NCBI RefSeq assembly: GCF_001661345.1
Contig: NW_017962924.1
Coordinates: forward strand, 310,001 to 374,000
DNA: 64,000 nt
Direction of reading: 5' to 3'
Source: Ascoidea rubescens DSM 1968
Lineage: Eukaryota > Ascomycota > Saccharomycetes > Ascoideales > Ascoideaceae
Shown: positions 42,014 to 50,604 of the stretch, one piece after another
How positions within the stretch are numbered: the stretch's first letter is position 1
Layout of the letters: every line of letters begins with the position of its first letter
Position numbers and translations under genes: made by a program
The notes under the pieces: generated by a model
What the model was told of the DNA's origin: nothing
Database searches by the model: none
What the model saw: the letters and a program-made list of their open reading frames with translations, nothing else

Positions 42014-42976
42014 TTATAATAATTTATCACAGATTTTTGATAGAATATTTAAATCAGTTTTCCAACCCACAATACATCTAATTAGATTATTCGAGTCATA
42101 AATTAACCCACAATTCCATTGATTTGATTTATCAAGTTTTTGAAGTAAATTTTTAGTGAATTGAACTTGTTGATCGTTGCCAAGTTCGAATATGAAAGCG
42201 TTTGGAGAATTATTTAAGAAATGTGGATGGAATAGTTTATATAATAATTGATTATAAAATTCCAAATGACCTAATAGAGCTAACTTTGGCTCATATAATT
42301 TAACTGATTTTTGTAAATTATTAGTATATTCTAACGAGTGTATATACGGGGGATTTGAGACAAGTAAATCAACCGATTTGGAATTGTTTTTGTTTTTGAT
42401 ATTATTTAATGTGTTATTATTAAATAAGTCTTGTTTACTAAAATAATAAGTTCTTGAATCTAAATTTAAAAAATTCTGATTGATTTTTAAATTTTTCAAG
42501 GCTAAATTGATTGCAAAATTGGATATATCGATACCTATTAGAGATATTTGTTTATTATATGGTCTAATCTCTGAGCCTAATAGTAGGGGAATACAACCAG
42601 ATCCTGTGCAAACGTCTAATATGGTAAATGGTTTATTGACAATATTATTGTTATTGGTATTTTGAAAATATTCGGATAAGATATTTGATAATTTGATCAC
42701 CCAGTCTTCGGTGTCATTTCTGGGTATTAAGACATTTTTTTCGCATTTTATGGATAAGTTATTACCAAAGGGTTGATTCCCCAAAATATATTGTAAGGGA
42801 ACAAGTTTTTTTCTTAATTTCAAAGCCTTTAACCATTTGTGTTTTGGCAATTCGTTTTTGATCCAGTTTAGCTCGTTAACTGAAGAAGTGATTGATCTAC
42901 AAGCTGGAAGAAGATAGGGAAGATAATGGGAAATCCCTGCAGCTTCTTTGAAGAGCTTTGGTGACAATCTAGGCAT
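42014..42976 (-). CDS. MTQ1: Mitochondrial release-factor glutamine methyltransferase
   Basis: Mtq1 methylates the Gln of the GGQ motif in the mitochondrial release factor Mrf1. The 320-residue product is of the PrmC/HemK type: a helical N-terminal recognition domain with LRKKLVPLQYILGNQPFG and VLIPRNDTEDWV (the substrate-binding loop), SAM motif ILDVCTGSGCIPLLL, and the catalytic motif NPPY in LLVSNPPYIHS. The N-terminal residues (MPRLSPKLFKEAAGISHYL) are basic and weakly amphipathic, in keeping with mitochondrial import. The NPPY motif separates it from unrelated methyltransferases, and the start at 42976 is the first Met. It is convergent with TRM6. Confidence 0.93.
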   Translation of the reverse strand: MPRLSPKLFKEAAGISHYLPYLLPACRSITSSVNELNWIKNELPKHKWLKALKLRKKLVPLQYILGNQPFGNNLSIKCEKNVLIPRNDTEDWVIKLSNILSEYFQNTNNNNIVNKPFTILDVCTGSGCIPLLLGSEIRPYNKQISLIGIDISNFAINLALKNLKINQNFLNLDSRTYYFSKQDLFNNNTLNNIKNKNNSKSVDLLVSNPPYIHSLEYTNNLQKSVKLYEPKLALLGHLEFYNQLLYKLFHPHFLNNSPNAFIFELGNDQQVQFTKNLLQKLDKSNQWNCGLIYDSNNLIRCIVGWKTDLNILSKICDKLL

Positions 42977-43150
42977 ATATCATTAAATGGTATAAATCTA
43001 TCATAAAGTTTTCATGTTGAAGCATTTAAATCAAAATAAATTGATGGTGTAAAATTCGTCAAAAAGCTAAAAAAAATAATTTTAGTTATAAACATTAGCA
43101 TTATAGTTCTATCATAATATCAAGTGCAAAAACTTACAAGATATAAATTG

Positions 43151-43251
43151 GTTACAGTGGCCGAGTGGTTAAGGCGATGCCCTGCTAGTACTTCAAGTCA
43201 GCAGTTAAGGCATTGGGATTTCCTTCGCAGGTTCGAATCCTGTCTGTAACG
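43151..43251 (+). tRNA. tRNA-Ser(GCU) with 20-nt intron
   Basis: Acceptor stem GTTACAG pairs perfectly with CTGTAAC, followed by discriminator G at 43251. The D arm GGCCGAGTGGTTAAGGC carries the A box. The anticodon stem ATGCC/GGCAT encloses loop CTGCTA-A with anticodon GCT at 43184-43186. A class II long variable arm follows, then the B-box/T arm GGTTCGAATCC. A 20-nt intron (about 43188-43207) lies one base 3' of the anticodon, the standard position, and contains AGCA, which can pair with the anticodon region. A T-run at 43252-43260 would terminate RNA polymerase III. It reads AGC/AGU serine codons. Confidence 0.97.
43188..43207 (+). other. tRNA-Ser intron
   Basis: A 20-nt intron inserted after the base 3' to the anticodon. 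Because A flanks both ends, the exact cut could shift by one base. The spliced loop is the normal seven nucleotides CTGCTAA. Confidence 0.9.
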
Positions 43252-43383
43252 TTCTTTTTTAAGTTGAGCCTTTTTCGCTGCTAGTTTTATTACTAAGTGC
43301 CCGTTTTATTTAAAAGCGAGATTGTAATTCATTTTCTTTTTGAAACATATTTATTCTCAGTTATCTCAAATACGTTGGCGAAA

Positions 43384-43608
43384 ATGGGTGGTCATCAATA
43401 CGAATTTAATGTTAAAATGGCCTGCAGTGGATGCTCAAATGCTGTTTCCAAGGCTGTTTCTAGATTAGAAGGTGTGCAGAACGTTCAAACAGACCTCGAA
43501 AAACAGTTGGTGGAGGTCAAGACTGGCGACGACGTGTCGTACGATGCTGTTTACAACAAGATTAGCAAGACCGGCAAGGAGATCTTGGGGGGCAAAGTTG
43601 TTTTTTAG
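43384..43608 (+). CDS. ATX1: Copper chaperone Atx1
   Basis: Cytosolic copper chaperone that hands Cu(I) to the Golgi P-type ATPase Ccc2 for loading of multicopper oxidases. The 74-residue product is one heavy-metal-associated domain: copper-binding MACSGC at residues 12-17 (Cys14, Cys17), the basic/hydrophobic helix NAVSKAVSRLEG, and the conserved Lys region NKISKTGKEI near the end that stabilises the bound copper. Length matches the family (about 73). I start at the ATG at 43384 (MGGHQYEFNVKM); the frame is open 29 codons upstream but lacks an ATG and lies in leader-like DNA. The second half of the gene becomes GC-rich and runs into a GC-rich island. It is 132 bp downstream of the tRNA gene. 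Confidence 0.95.
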   Translation: MGGHQYEFNVKMACSGCSNAVSKAVSRLEGVQNVQTDLEKQLVEVKTGDDVSYDAVYNKISKTGKEILGGKVVF

Positions 43609-44251
43609 AAAAGCGATAGGACATAGACTATAATACATTTTGATGTGAGCAGTTCTGGAGGCTTTGGCGAGACCGGAGCTCAAGGCAAAAGCAGCACAGG
43701 CAGCAGCGACACGGGCGCGGGACCAGCTGAGACCGGCCGAGCTCATCCCGCTGCAGCTTATGAAATGCCGAAGTGCGTGTGAATGTGCGTGTGAGTGTGC
43801 GTGTGAGTATGCGTGCTGTAGTGCGTGTGAGCGTGTTTACGTTTTGCCCGATCGAGCGGCGGTTGTCGTCTGTGCTGTTTGTGCTGCGTAGACGCTGCTG
43901 CAGAGGATGGTTGCTGATTGGCTGGGAGGTGCCTATTGTTCCCCAAGGGGCCATGGTCTTGGGCTTATATATTTCTTTTCTTTTCTCTTTTCCACCAGTT
44001 TTCCAATTTTTTCTTCAAGAAAGCAATACTTGAATCCTATCTGCTGCTCTCTTTCTCTTCTACCAGCTCCATTTTTCATCTCTCTTCTATATTATATCTC
44101 TTCTAACCTTCTTCCTCTGGTTAACTTGCCTTAATTCCAGCACAATCCTAGTTAATTCCTGTTTAAGGTTCAACCTTATCAATCAATTCCATCTGTTGTT
44201 TTTTTCCAATCAGATCCAATATAGCCATTACATTTTAATAATTCTCTTCTC
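43609..44251. promoter_or_regulatory. GC-rich island and promoter after ATX1
   Basis: About 640 bp. From 43,640 to 43,960 the sequence is markedly GC-rich and includes a (GTGCGTGTGAGT)-like imperfect repeat at about 43,778-43,831. The remainder is pyrimidine-rich and leads to the start at 44,252, with a TATATATT element at about 43,964-43,971. Overlapping open frames here on both strands are stop-poor GC DNA and simple repeats. Confidence 0.45.
43778..43831. repeat. Imperfect GTGCGTGTGAGT-type repeat
   Basis: Four to five imperfect copies of a 12-bp-like unit, such as GTGCGTGTGAAT, GTGCGTGTGAGT and GTGCGTGTGAGC. They lie in the GC-rich stretch downstream of ATX1, in the promoter-side region of the next plus-strand gene. 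Confidence 0.75.
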
Positions 44252-46294
44252 ATGGAACCCATAGCTGAGAATTCAAAGGAGGCAATCTCCCTTCACAACT
44301 TCAATAGCAACAATGATGCCTTTATCAATCATCCTATAAACACATCCACAAACCCACGTTCTAATGGCTCATTACACTTGCACCCACATTCAAAATCCCC
44401 TTCAAACATCAACTCAAAGAATCCTACAACAACCAGGTTCTCAGGCAGAGACTCAACTGGCGCTCTTATTGTAGATCCCCTACCAAACTCTCCTCCTCCT
44501 TCTCAGCCTATTCATAGTTCAAACCAAAAAAATACTCATTATATCCCAACTAACCATGGTAGCAGAAATGATTCCTACAATGATGTAGGCAAAGACATGT
44601 TTAAAGTAAGAGCAAGAACCTCTGATGTCAAATCAATCAAATCAGACTTCTCCGATTTCTCAAACTTGAATGATGATAACAAGTCTGTTAGTTCATTCCA
44701 TGGTGCTGAAATCAACTCTGAGACTGGAGAACCCGAATTCATTTATAAACCTTCTCCTAAGAGCTTAATTTACGAACAAGAAAAAAGAAGAAAACAAAAA
44801 TTAAAACTAAAACTAAAAGAAAAAGAAAAACTCCTCAAACTAAATGAAAGTTCAAAGAATACAAGAGACAACTTCTTGTCCAATCAAAGCTCAAATCAAA
44901 ATATCCAAAAATTTCGTAAATATAAGAAAAAACCCGAAATAAAAGATTTAAGAGAGAGTGATAGTGGCTCCTTGTTAGACGAGGAAGTATACAACGTAAG
45001 AGAATCTCGTCGCCACAATCCTTCTCGTCATCATCGTCATTCTTCAAAATCTAAAAGACATTCAATGCTTTCAAATTATGTCGATGAAACTGAAGACTCT
45101 GAAAGTTTTGCTCTTCCTGGTGAATATGGCCCCCCTGTATTCCCCACAAATAACAAGAAAGCTTTTTCTCCTAAAATCGATTCTTCAAGATTAAATAACC
45201 CCAATTTCCCAAATAACCAACTCCCTTTCGATCCATATCAAAATCAAAATCAAAATCAAAATTTTATTCCAAACCAACCTCAAATGAATCCTATGAATCC
45301 CATCGGCCAAATGAATCCCATGAACCCAATGAGTCAACCAATGAACCCCATGCAAAATCAAATACCTTTTCAAGTTCCTGGTGCTTTTGTTGATCAAAAT
45401 AATGCAATGTATAATCCTTCTCTTGTTGGTCCCCAACAAACTGCTGCTTTGTATCAAAACCTTTTGAACCAGCAAAGATTTGCAAATCAAATGAATGAAC
45501 CTTACCAACTCGATGAAAGAGAGGAAAAACTAAAAGAAAAAGCTGCAATGCTAAGCGCTTTAGCTACTTCAAAGACTCAACAAAAATTGCAAAAGGAGTT
45601 CCAAAAGGATCTTCACGACTTGAAAGCAATGATCAAGTATTTAAAAGAAAAGGAAACTGCTCCAAGATATGGTGCTTTTGGTGCCGCTGGTTGGGGTGGT
45701 GTCATGCCTCCAGTGCCTCCAAAACTTAAAATGTCTGATGGCAAGAAATCTGTCGATGCCGACAAAGCAAAAGCGCTGGATCCTGCTCCTCCTAAAAAAG
45801 AAGAAAAGGAAGAAGACAAAAAACCAAAAGAACCAATTAAAGTCTATTCTGCTGATGATCCAATTTCTCCTGCTTATCAATTTCCCTTTGAATCTGCTGT
45901 GAATTGGTCCTCATTTTTACTGCTTTTGCAAAGAGCTTTTTCTGATCATAAAGCCCAGTTGAATGATGGAAAATTTAACTTATTCTTAAAAGAATCAGGA
46001 ACCATGATCTTACCTATTCATTGGAGTCAGTCTATCGAGCCTGGCATATCTGTATCTATCAAATTTCCTCCTGTTAAAAAAGAGATTAAAAAAATTGAGG
46101 GTACCATTGTAAATCCTCCAATGCCTCCAAAACCCAAGGGTCTCTTTCTGTTTGGCAGAAAGGAAAATAAATTACCTCCACCAGTTATGGGAGGTGGTCT
46201 TGGTGGTCTTGATGGTCCTCGTGGGTTGCCCTTAAAAATAGAAAGCAAACAAACCAAGTTTCTTGCATGGGCTACTGAAGCTGATAAGACTTGA
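44252..46294 (+). CDS. Large disordered protein with probable ubiquitin-like C-terminal domain
   Basis: I do not recognise a named orthologue. The 680-residue product is mostly disordered: a Ser/Asn/Pro head, a basic coiled stretch (about 173-200, KRRKQKLKLKLKEKEKLLKL), an RH-rich patch (RRHNPSRHHRHSSKSKRH, near 252-269), and Gln/Asn/Pro/Met repeats of MNP type (about 345-368). A helical segment follows (about 420-475). The C-terminal domain (about 530-610: SAVNWSSFLLLLQRAFSDH, LFLKESGTMILPIHWSQSIEPGISVSI) resembles the fungal ubiquitin-like domain seen in many uncharacterised ascomycete proteins, in which a residue pattern ILPxxW is common. It closes with Pro/Gly-rich sequence. The ATG at 44252 is the only plausible start. 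The function is open. Confidence 0.85.
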   Translation: MEPIAENSKEAISLHNFNSNNDAFINHPINTSTNPRSNGSLHLHPHSKSPSNINSKNPTTTRFSGRDSTGALIVDPLPNSPPPSQPIHSSNQKNTHYIPTNHGSRNDSYNDVGKDMFKVRARTSDVKSIKSDFSDFSNLNDDNKSVSSFHGAEINSETGEPEFIYKPSPKSLIYEQEKRRKQKLKLKLKEKEKLLKLNESSKNTRDNFLSNQSSNQNIQKFRKYKKKPEIKDLRESDSGSLLDEEVYNVRESRRHNPSRHHRHSSKSKRHSMLSNYVDETEDSESFALPGEYGPPVFPTNNKKAFSPKIDSSRLNNPNFPNNQLPFDPYQNQNQNQNFIPNQPQMNPMNPIGQMNPMNPMSQPMNPMQNQIPFQVPGAFVDQNNAMYNPSLVGPQQTAALYQNLLNQQRFANQMNEPYQLDEREEKLKEKAAMLSALATSKTQQKLQKEFQKDLHDLKAMIKYLKEKETAPRYGAFGAAGWGGVMPPVPPKLKMSDGKKSVDADKAKALDPAPPKKEEKEEDKKPKEPIKVYSADDPISPAYQFPFESAVNWSSFLLLLQRAFSDHKAQLNDGKFNLFLKESGTMILPIHWSQSIEPGISVSIKFPPVKKEIKKIEGTIVNPPMPPKPKGLFLFGRKENKLPPPVMGGGLGGLDGPRGLPLKIESKQTKFLAWATEADKT

Positions 46295-46854
46295 TGAAAA
46301 ATTAAAGCTAACTTTAACTTTTTTTTCTGTTTACTTTCTCATATTCTATTTTGTTTTTTGTTTTTTGTTTCCTTTTCATGATTCATTTTTAAACTGTTGA
46401 TATTTGTTTTTTTTAATTTGTTTTTAATATTTTGCTTTTTGTATATTTTTCAATTTTTCATCTAATAATTTTTGGTTAAACTTGATATAAGTTTAATTTT
46501 TAGTTTCTAATTTTTAATTTTCAATCTCCAATTCTTTTTTTATATATTTTACTCATTTTTTATATTTTACTCATTTTTTATTTATTCACACCACATTATT
46601 CTATTTAATCAAATTCGAAATATAATTGAGATTTGAAGCTTATAATTATGTCTGAATTATATATTATAATAATAAAACCAGTGATGATTGTAAAAAATCA
46701 GAAACCAAATTAGAAATTATTATACATGCTAATTAAAATTAAATTATTAGATGATTGAAGTTATGAAATATGAGAAAAAATTAAAAACAAAAACAAAAAC
46801 AAAATAAAATAAAATATAAAATAAAATATAAAATAAAATATAAAATATAAATTT
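46295..46854. other. Convergent intergenic, AT-rich
   Basis: About 560 bp between the 3' ends of the ubiquitin-like-domain gene and PPG1. T-rich on the left, A-rich on the right. A 12-bp ATAAAATAAAAT-type tandem repeat at about 46,803-46,850 abuts the PPG1 stop codon. No gene is seen. Confidence 0.55.
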
Positions 46855-47926
46855 TTATAAGAAATATTCAACAGGTCTTAATTGAGTTTTGATTCTGTCG
46901 GATTCTTTTCTTATTTCAATTGCATTTTCTGGACTTTCTTCAAAAACATTGAAAAAACTTTGCTGATCATTATATATTTCCAAAATACTTGCTCGATTTC
47001 CACATCTATAACAATAATTTGGCGCAGACCAAACAGTTGTCACTAAACCATGAAAGTAAATTTGGTAGCCTTCATTACATAGTTGGTGAGCTCGTAAAAT
47101 TTTATCCATTGAGTTAAATTGTAAAAACTTTTTGACAACATCATAACCAAAAGTATAGCCAGCACCTCTTGAAGAAAGTTGGAAATCATTTTCTTCATCA
47201 TTTGGATCGGACCAAACTAGATCAGCCATTGCACCTTCATGAGGTATTTCACGAAACCTGTCCACTAATTTAATTTGATCAATGCTATGGACGTTTGGTG
47301 ACAATCCTCCATGCACACAAAAAATGGTATCGTTAATAACAACGGATAGTATTAAAAAATCAAACATATCAGTAAAATAACCCCAAACCAAAGGGGAGCC
47401 ATATTTTCGATGGCATTCAGAATAGAAACCATAATTTTGCGTTATTTGCCTGGATTCGTGGTTGCCTCTTATCAAATTTATTCTGCTAGGATATCTTAAT
47501 TTTAGACATATCAATAGAGTTATTGTTTCAACACTAAACATGCCTCTGTCAACATAATCACCTAGAAATAAGTAATTTGTATCAGGAGCAAACCCACCAA
47601 TTCTGAATATTTCAATTAGATCATGAAATTGACCATGAATATCACCAACAACAGTCACAGGAGTATTGATGTAAACTACATTGCTTTCTTTGATCAAGAG
47701 TTCCTTAAGCTTAGAACACAAGGCATGTATAGTGACCTCAGGCAATAGCTCTCGACGATATAATCTTTCGATACACTTATCTAGCTCTAGAGGAGCTGCA
47801 AAATATACACCCAGAAAAACAGGCCACACGTTAGTAAACAAGCTGAAGAAAAGGACAAACAGTGATAGTTCGGGTTGGAACTGAACAGGAAAACTCACCA
47901 GTCAACGAGGAGTCAGTCAATGTCAT
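46855..47926 (-). CDS. PPG1: PP2A-like Ser/Thr phosphatase Ppg1, spliced
   Basis: Ppg1 is a PP2A-related catalytic subunit, implicated in glycogen accumulation and, with Far-complex partners, in mitophagy control. I read complement(join(46855..47795, 47899..47926)), 322 residues. The phosphatase signatures are complete: GDIHGQ, GDYVDRG, RGNHESRQ and CVHGGLSP, plus SAPNYCYRCGN and the C-terminal VEYFL that matches Ppg1's VDYFL. The conserved amino end ELDKCIERLYRRELLPEVT follows directly after a short exon 1 (MTLTDSSLTAPL). Without splicing, the frame would begin at the donor GTG with a hydrophobic non-family leader. It lacks the long C-terminal insert of S. cerevisiae Ppg1 (368). It is closer to Ppg1 than to Sit4 or Pph3. 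No CUG codons found. Confidence 0.95.
47796..47898 (-). other. PPG1 intron
   Basis: A 103-nt minus-strand intron with donor GTGAGT, branch TACTAAC (plus-strand 47830-47836) and acceptor TTTTGCAG. The join is at phase 1 (G|CT gives Ala) and is in frame. The retained leader would be hydrophobic and unlike any phosphatase, so the splice is strongly supported. Confidence 0.93.
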
Positions 47927-48316
47927 TCGTCTAATGTTATCTGTAGCTGATGAAATGATGAAATGGTGAAATGTCGAGCCGTTATAATCTTGCTGATAGT
48001 ATGATTTATGATTTTTGACACATGTACTGGGTGAGAATTAAAACAGGGTATGAGAAAGGGAAAGAACAGGTCTAAGCAGTGTCTGGAACGAGGTCTCTTC
48101 AAAACACGATGCAACACTGGCGACGACTATCAAGTATCAAACAACACAGAGAACAGCAAATCCACCATCGTTGAAGCACCAGCAGCACCAGCACTGCGAG
48201 GAGCCAGTTTTCTGAGCGTTGATCTAGAGTTTGAGCTGGGCATGTGACCTGGAGATGCGGCTGGATCTGGAAAAGAAGCAGTTGGGAGGCAAAGAGAGAT
48301 TAGAGGAGGCAACGAG
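47927..48316. promoter_or_regulatory. Divergent promoter PPG1/PRP11
   Basis: A 390-bp head-to-head interval, AT-rich near PPG1 and GC-richer from about 48,080 to the PRP11 start. The GC-richer zone continues into the first 150 bp of PRP11. Overlapping open frames on both strands have no domain. Confidence 0.45.
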
Positions 48317-49021
48317 ATGGACTACCAGAACAGAGTTGGGTCGAAGAAGGGCAGTGGTGGTGTGGCCACTGCCAGCGAAGAGAATGCCCACCGGAGAGAG
48401 AGAGTGAGGCAGTTGATGTCCAATCGAATCGACGTCGACAGCGATCCCTATGTCTTCAGGAACCACTTGGGCTTGCTAGAATGTAAGTTGTGTTTGACGA
48501 CTCATGTTTCTGAGGGATCCTTTTTGAATCACACCCAGGGAAAGAAACACCAGACGAATTTGCAGAGAAGAGCAAACCAGGACCCTAAATTCAGTCATGT
48601 TGATCTGGTAAATGCAGCGATAAAATACAAAAGCAAAAGTGGTTTGGGTAACAATTTACTATCCTATTCGACTGTTCCCAAAAAGAGCTTTGCGAAGATT
48701 GGTAAGCCTGCGTACAAGATAACTAAAATAAGAGATCCAATTAGCTACGAAATCGGGTTGCTTTTTACCATACAGTTCCCCAAATTGAAGAATGATATAG
48801 CACCAAAATATCGGATGATGAGTTGTTTTGAACAACAGGTTGATTTGCCAATCAGTAAAGAATACCAGTATTTAGTAGTTAGCGGTGAACCATACGAAAA
48901 TATTGGCTTTAAGATTCCTAGTAAAGAAATCGATAAGGACGAAGACAAATTTTGGTCATTTTTTGACAAAGATACAAAAGAATTTTTTATACAATTTTTT
49001 TTCAAAAACAAGTCAGACTAA
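48317..49021 (+). CDS. PRP11: SF3a subunit Prp11, U2 snRNP zinc-finger protein
   Basis: Prp11 (SF3A2/SAP62) is part of the SF3a complex that locks U2 snRNP onto the intron branch point. The 234-residue product opens with the family signature MDYQNRVGSKKGSGGVA, then carries a matrin-type C2H2 finger (Cys56, Cys59, His72, His78: CKLCLTTHVSEGSFLNHTQGKKH is the span) and the conserved C-terminal fold (SYEIGLLFTIQFPKL, RMMSCFEQQVDLPISKEYQYLVVSGEPYENIGFKIPS). It ends in WSFFDKDTKEFFIQFFFK, matching the family. Length is close to S. cerevisiae Prp11 (266). The ATG at 48317 is the natural start. It is upstream of, and convergent with, NHP10. Confidence 0.95.
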   Translation: MDYQNRVGSKKGSGGVATASEENAHRRERVRQLMSNRIDVDSDPYVFRNHLGLLECKLCLTTHVSEGSFLNHTQGKKHQTNLQRRANQDPKFSHVDLVNAAIKYKSKSGLGNNLLSYSTVPKKSFAKIGKPAYKITKIRDPISYEIGLLFTIQFPKLKNDIAPKYRMMSCFEQQVDLPISKEYQYLVVSGEPYENIGFKIPSKEIDKDEDKFWSFFDKDTKEFFIQFFFKNKSD

Positions 49022-49350
49022 TTGTAAATTACGAAGCTAATAAGCTGTAATCCATAATTGTAATTTTGTAATTTATAATTCGTAATATATAATATATTTT
49101 ACAAGAAGAAATTTGTAAGTGCATATTATCAGAAAAACAAACTAATTCTTTTAAAAATGAATTGGGTATGATTATAATAGTGAATTAAAAAAAAAAAAGT
49201 AATAAGAAATTAATTAGAAAAACGAAAAAAGTAAGACCAAAATGAACAAAAATAAACAAAATATAGAAGTAATAGAATAGAAAGAAATATAGTTAAATAA
49301 TAAATTAGTAGTTGGAACTGCATTGCATTTAATTATAATTGTAATTGATA
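49022..49350. other. Convergent intergenic PRP11/NHP10
   Basis: A 329-bp AT-rich interval between two 3' ends, with TATA/TAATA-rich sequence fitting 3'-end processing. I see no gene, repeat array or RNA structure of note. Confidence 0.5.
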
Positions 49351-50604
49351 TCAATTTTTTTTTAAAGCTTCATCAGAAATATTCAAAGAATCATTTGATT
49401 TTTCTGTTGATAATGAATTATTATTAAAAGGTACATTTATAGTTGTGGAGGTTTCAATTTGGATTGGAGTCCCTATAGAAGAGATTTGTTCAATATAAGG
49501 CCCATTTTGATTAAGTTGAGGAATTTGGATGATCTGTGGAGTTGGTGTGTTAGAAGAACTTGAATTGATTGAATTATTTGGATTAATTGAAATAACTGGA
49601 GAGCCTGTTGCAACAATTTCATTACTATTGTCGTTAATGCTAATGTTAGTATTAAGTTTTTGTTTTTTATTATTTTCTAAATTCTTCACAGAAGAATGAG
49701 AAGTGTTTTGAGATCGATTATTTTTGTGATTTTGATTATTTATTTCGTTATTTTGATTTATTTGAGAATTGTTCAAATTTTGTGTGTTTTGAGTTGTTTG
49801 AATTGTTTGGATATTATGATTAGTATGAAGATTATTAATTGAATTTTGATTAATATTTTTAGCATTGTAAATTACCATTTCTCTATCATATCTTGCTTTG
49901 TCTTCTTCATATAGTTTAAAATACGGTCTTTTTGAATCTTCATCTAAGGTTTTCCATGCTTCGGTTAAACCCTTTGATAAGTCGTTTCCAGTATTTGGAT
50001 TTTTCTCTTCAAGAGTTTTTTTAATGTTTTCTTTCTCCATTTCACAAAAGATCAAGTACGCATTTGTTGGTCTTTTAGGCATTTCTGGGTCCCTTGGTTT
50101 TATAACTCTTTGAGAGTTATTAATTCTTTTTTTTTTAGATGATGAAGTTGATTTAGTGTTTATATTTGCATTTGCATTTGCATTTGTATTCGAATTTGTA
50201 TTCGTATTTGAATTTGAATTTGTATTTGAATTTGTATTTGAATTTGTATTTGTATTTGTATTTGGATTATTATTATTATTATTAGTTAAAACTAAAGAGG
50301 GATTTTGATTTAAATTGATTACTTTTCGATCATCTATTTCATCATCAGTTTGTAATTTCATTATATCATCAGTATCAGAATCATCATCAAATAATTTTGA
50401 ACGTTCTTCTAATCTTTCTAATAATATGGTGAATTCTAATCTTAATCGTTTTATGGTTGTTTTACCTCTTGAGATTGCCAAAGCAGCAATTTCGTTATTT
50501 TCTTCAACTTCGGCAATTCTTCTTTTAAGATCTTTGCATTTTTGTCTAAGTTTTCTATTTTCAGATTCTTCTATAACTTCGCTTAGTTGTTTTTGAGCTC
50601 TCAT
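49351..50604 (-). CDS. NHP10: HMG-box INO80 subunit Nhp10
   Basis: Nhp10 is a fungal INO80 remodeler subunit that binds DNA or nucleosomes and helps recruit the complex to breaks. The 417-residue product has the Nhp10 coiled-coil head (residues 1-72, ending in KRLRLEFTILLERLEER, almost the S. cerevisiae sequence). An Asn/Thr/Ser repeat linker follows, then one HMG box at about 174-248 (MPKRPTNAYLIFCEMEKENI, EAWKTLDEDSKRPYFKLYEEDKARYDREMVIYN). The tail of about 165 residues is Asn/Gln/Ser/Thr-rich and absent from the short S. cerevisiae protein (203). The coiled-coil head sets it apart from Nhp6, Hmo1 and Ixr1. The start at 50604 is the first Met. Confidence 0.93.
   Translation of the reverse strand: MRAQKQLSEVIEESENRKLRQKCKDLKRRIAEVEENNEIAALAISRGKTTIKRLRLEFTILLERLEERSKLFDDDSDTDDIMKLQTDDEIDDRKVINLNQNPSLVLTNNNNNNPNTNTNTNSNTNSNTNSNSNTNTNSNTNANANANINTKSTSSSKKKRINNSQRVIKPRDPEMPKRPTNAYLIFCEMEKENIKKTLEEKNPNTGNDLSKGLTEAWKTLDEDSKRPYFKLYEEDKARYDREMVIYNAKNINQNSINNLHTNHNIQTIQTTQNTQNLNNSQINQNNEINNQNHKNNRSQNTSHSSVKNLENNKKQKLNTNISINDNSNEIVATGSPVISINPNNSINSSSSNTPTPQIIQIPQLNQNGPYIEQISSIGTPIQIETSTTINVPFNNNSLSTEKSNDSLNISDEALKKN
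50160..50260. repeat. Hexanucleotide-type repeat coding Asn-Xaa dipeptides in NHP10
   Basis: Imperfect tandem hexamers of the TTTGTA/TTTGCA/TTTGAA type encode alternating NT, NS and NA dipeptides in the linker between the coiled coil and the HMG box. Likely length-variable. Confidence 0.8.

Noticed and set aside
42977-43383. LTR or retroelement remnants next to the tRNA gene
   Set aside because: tRNA flanks were inspected for terminal repeats and element-like frames. None was seen.
43628-43954. Frames of up to 108 codons after ATX1
   Set aside because: Products are simple Thr-Arg or Cys-Glu repeats from the GTGCGTGTGAGT-type tandem DNA.
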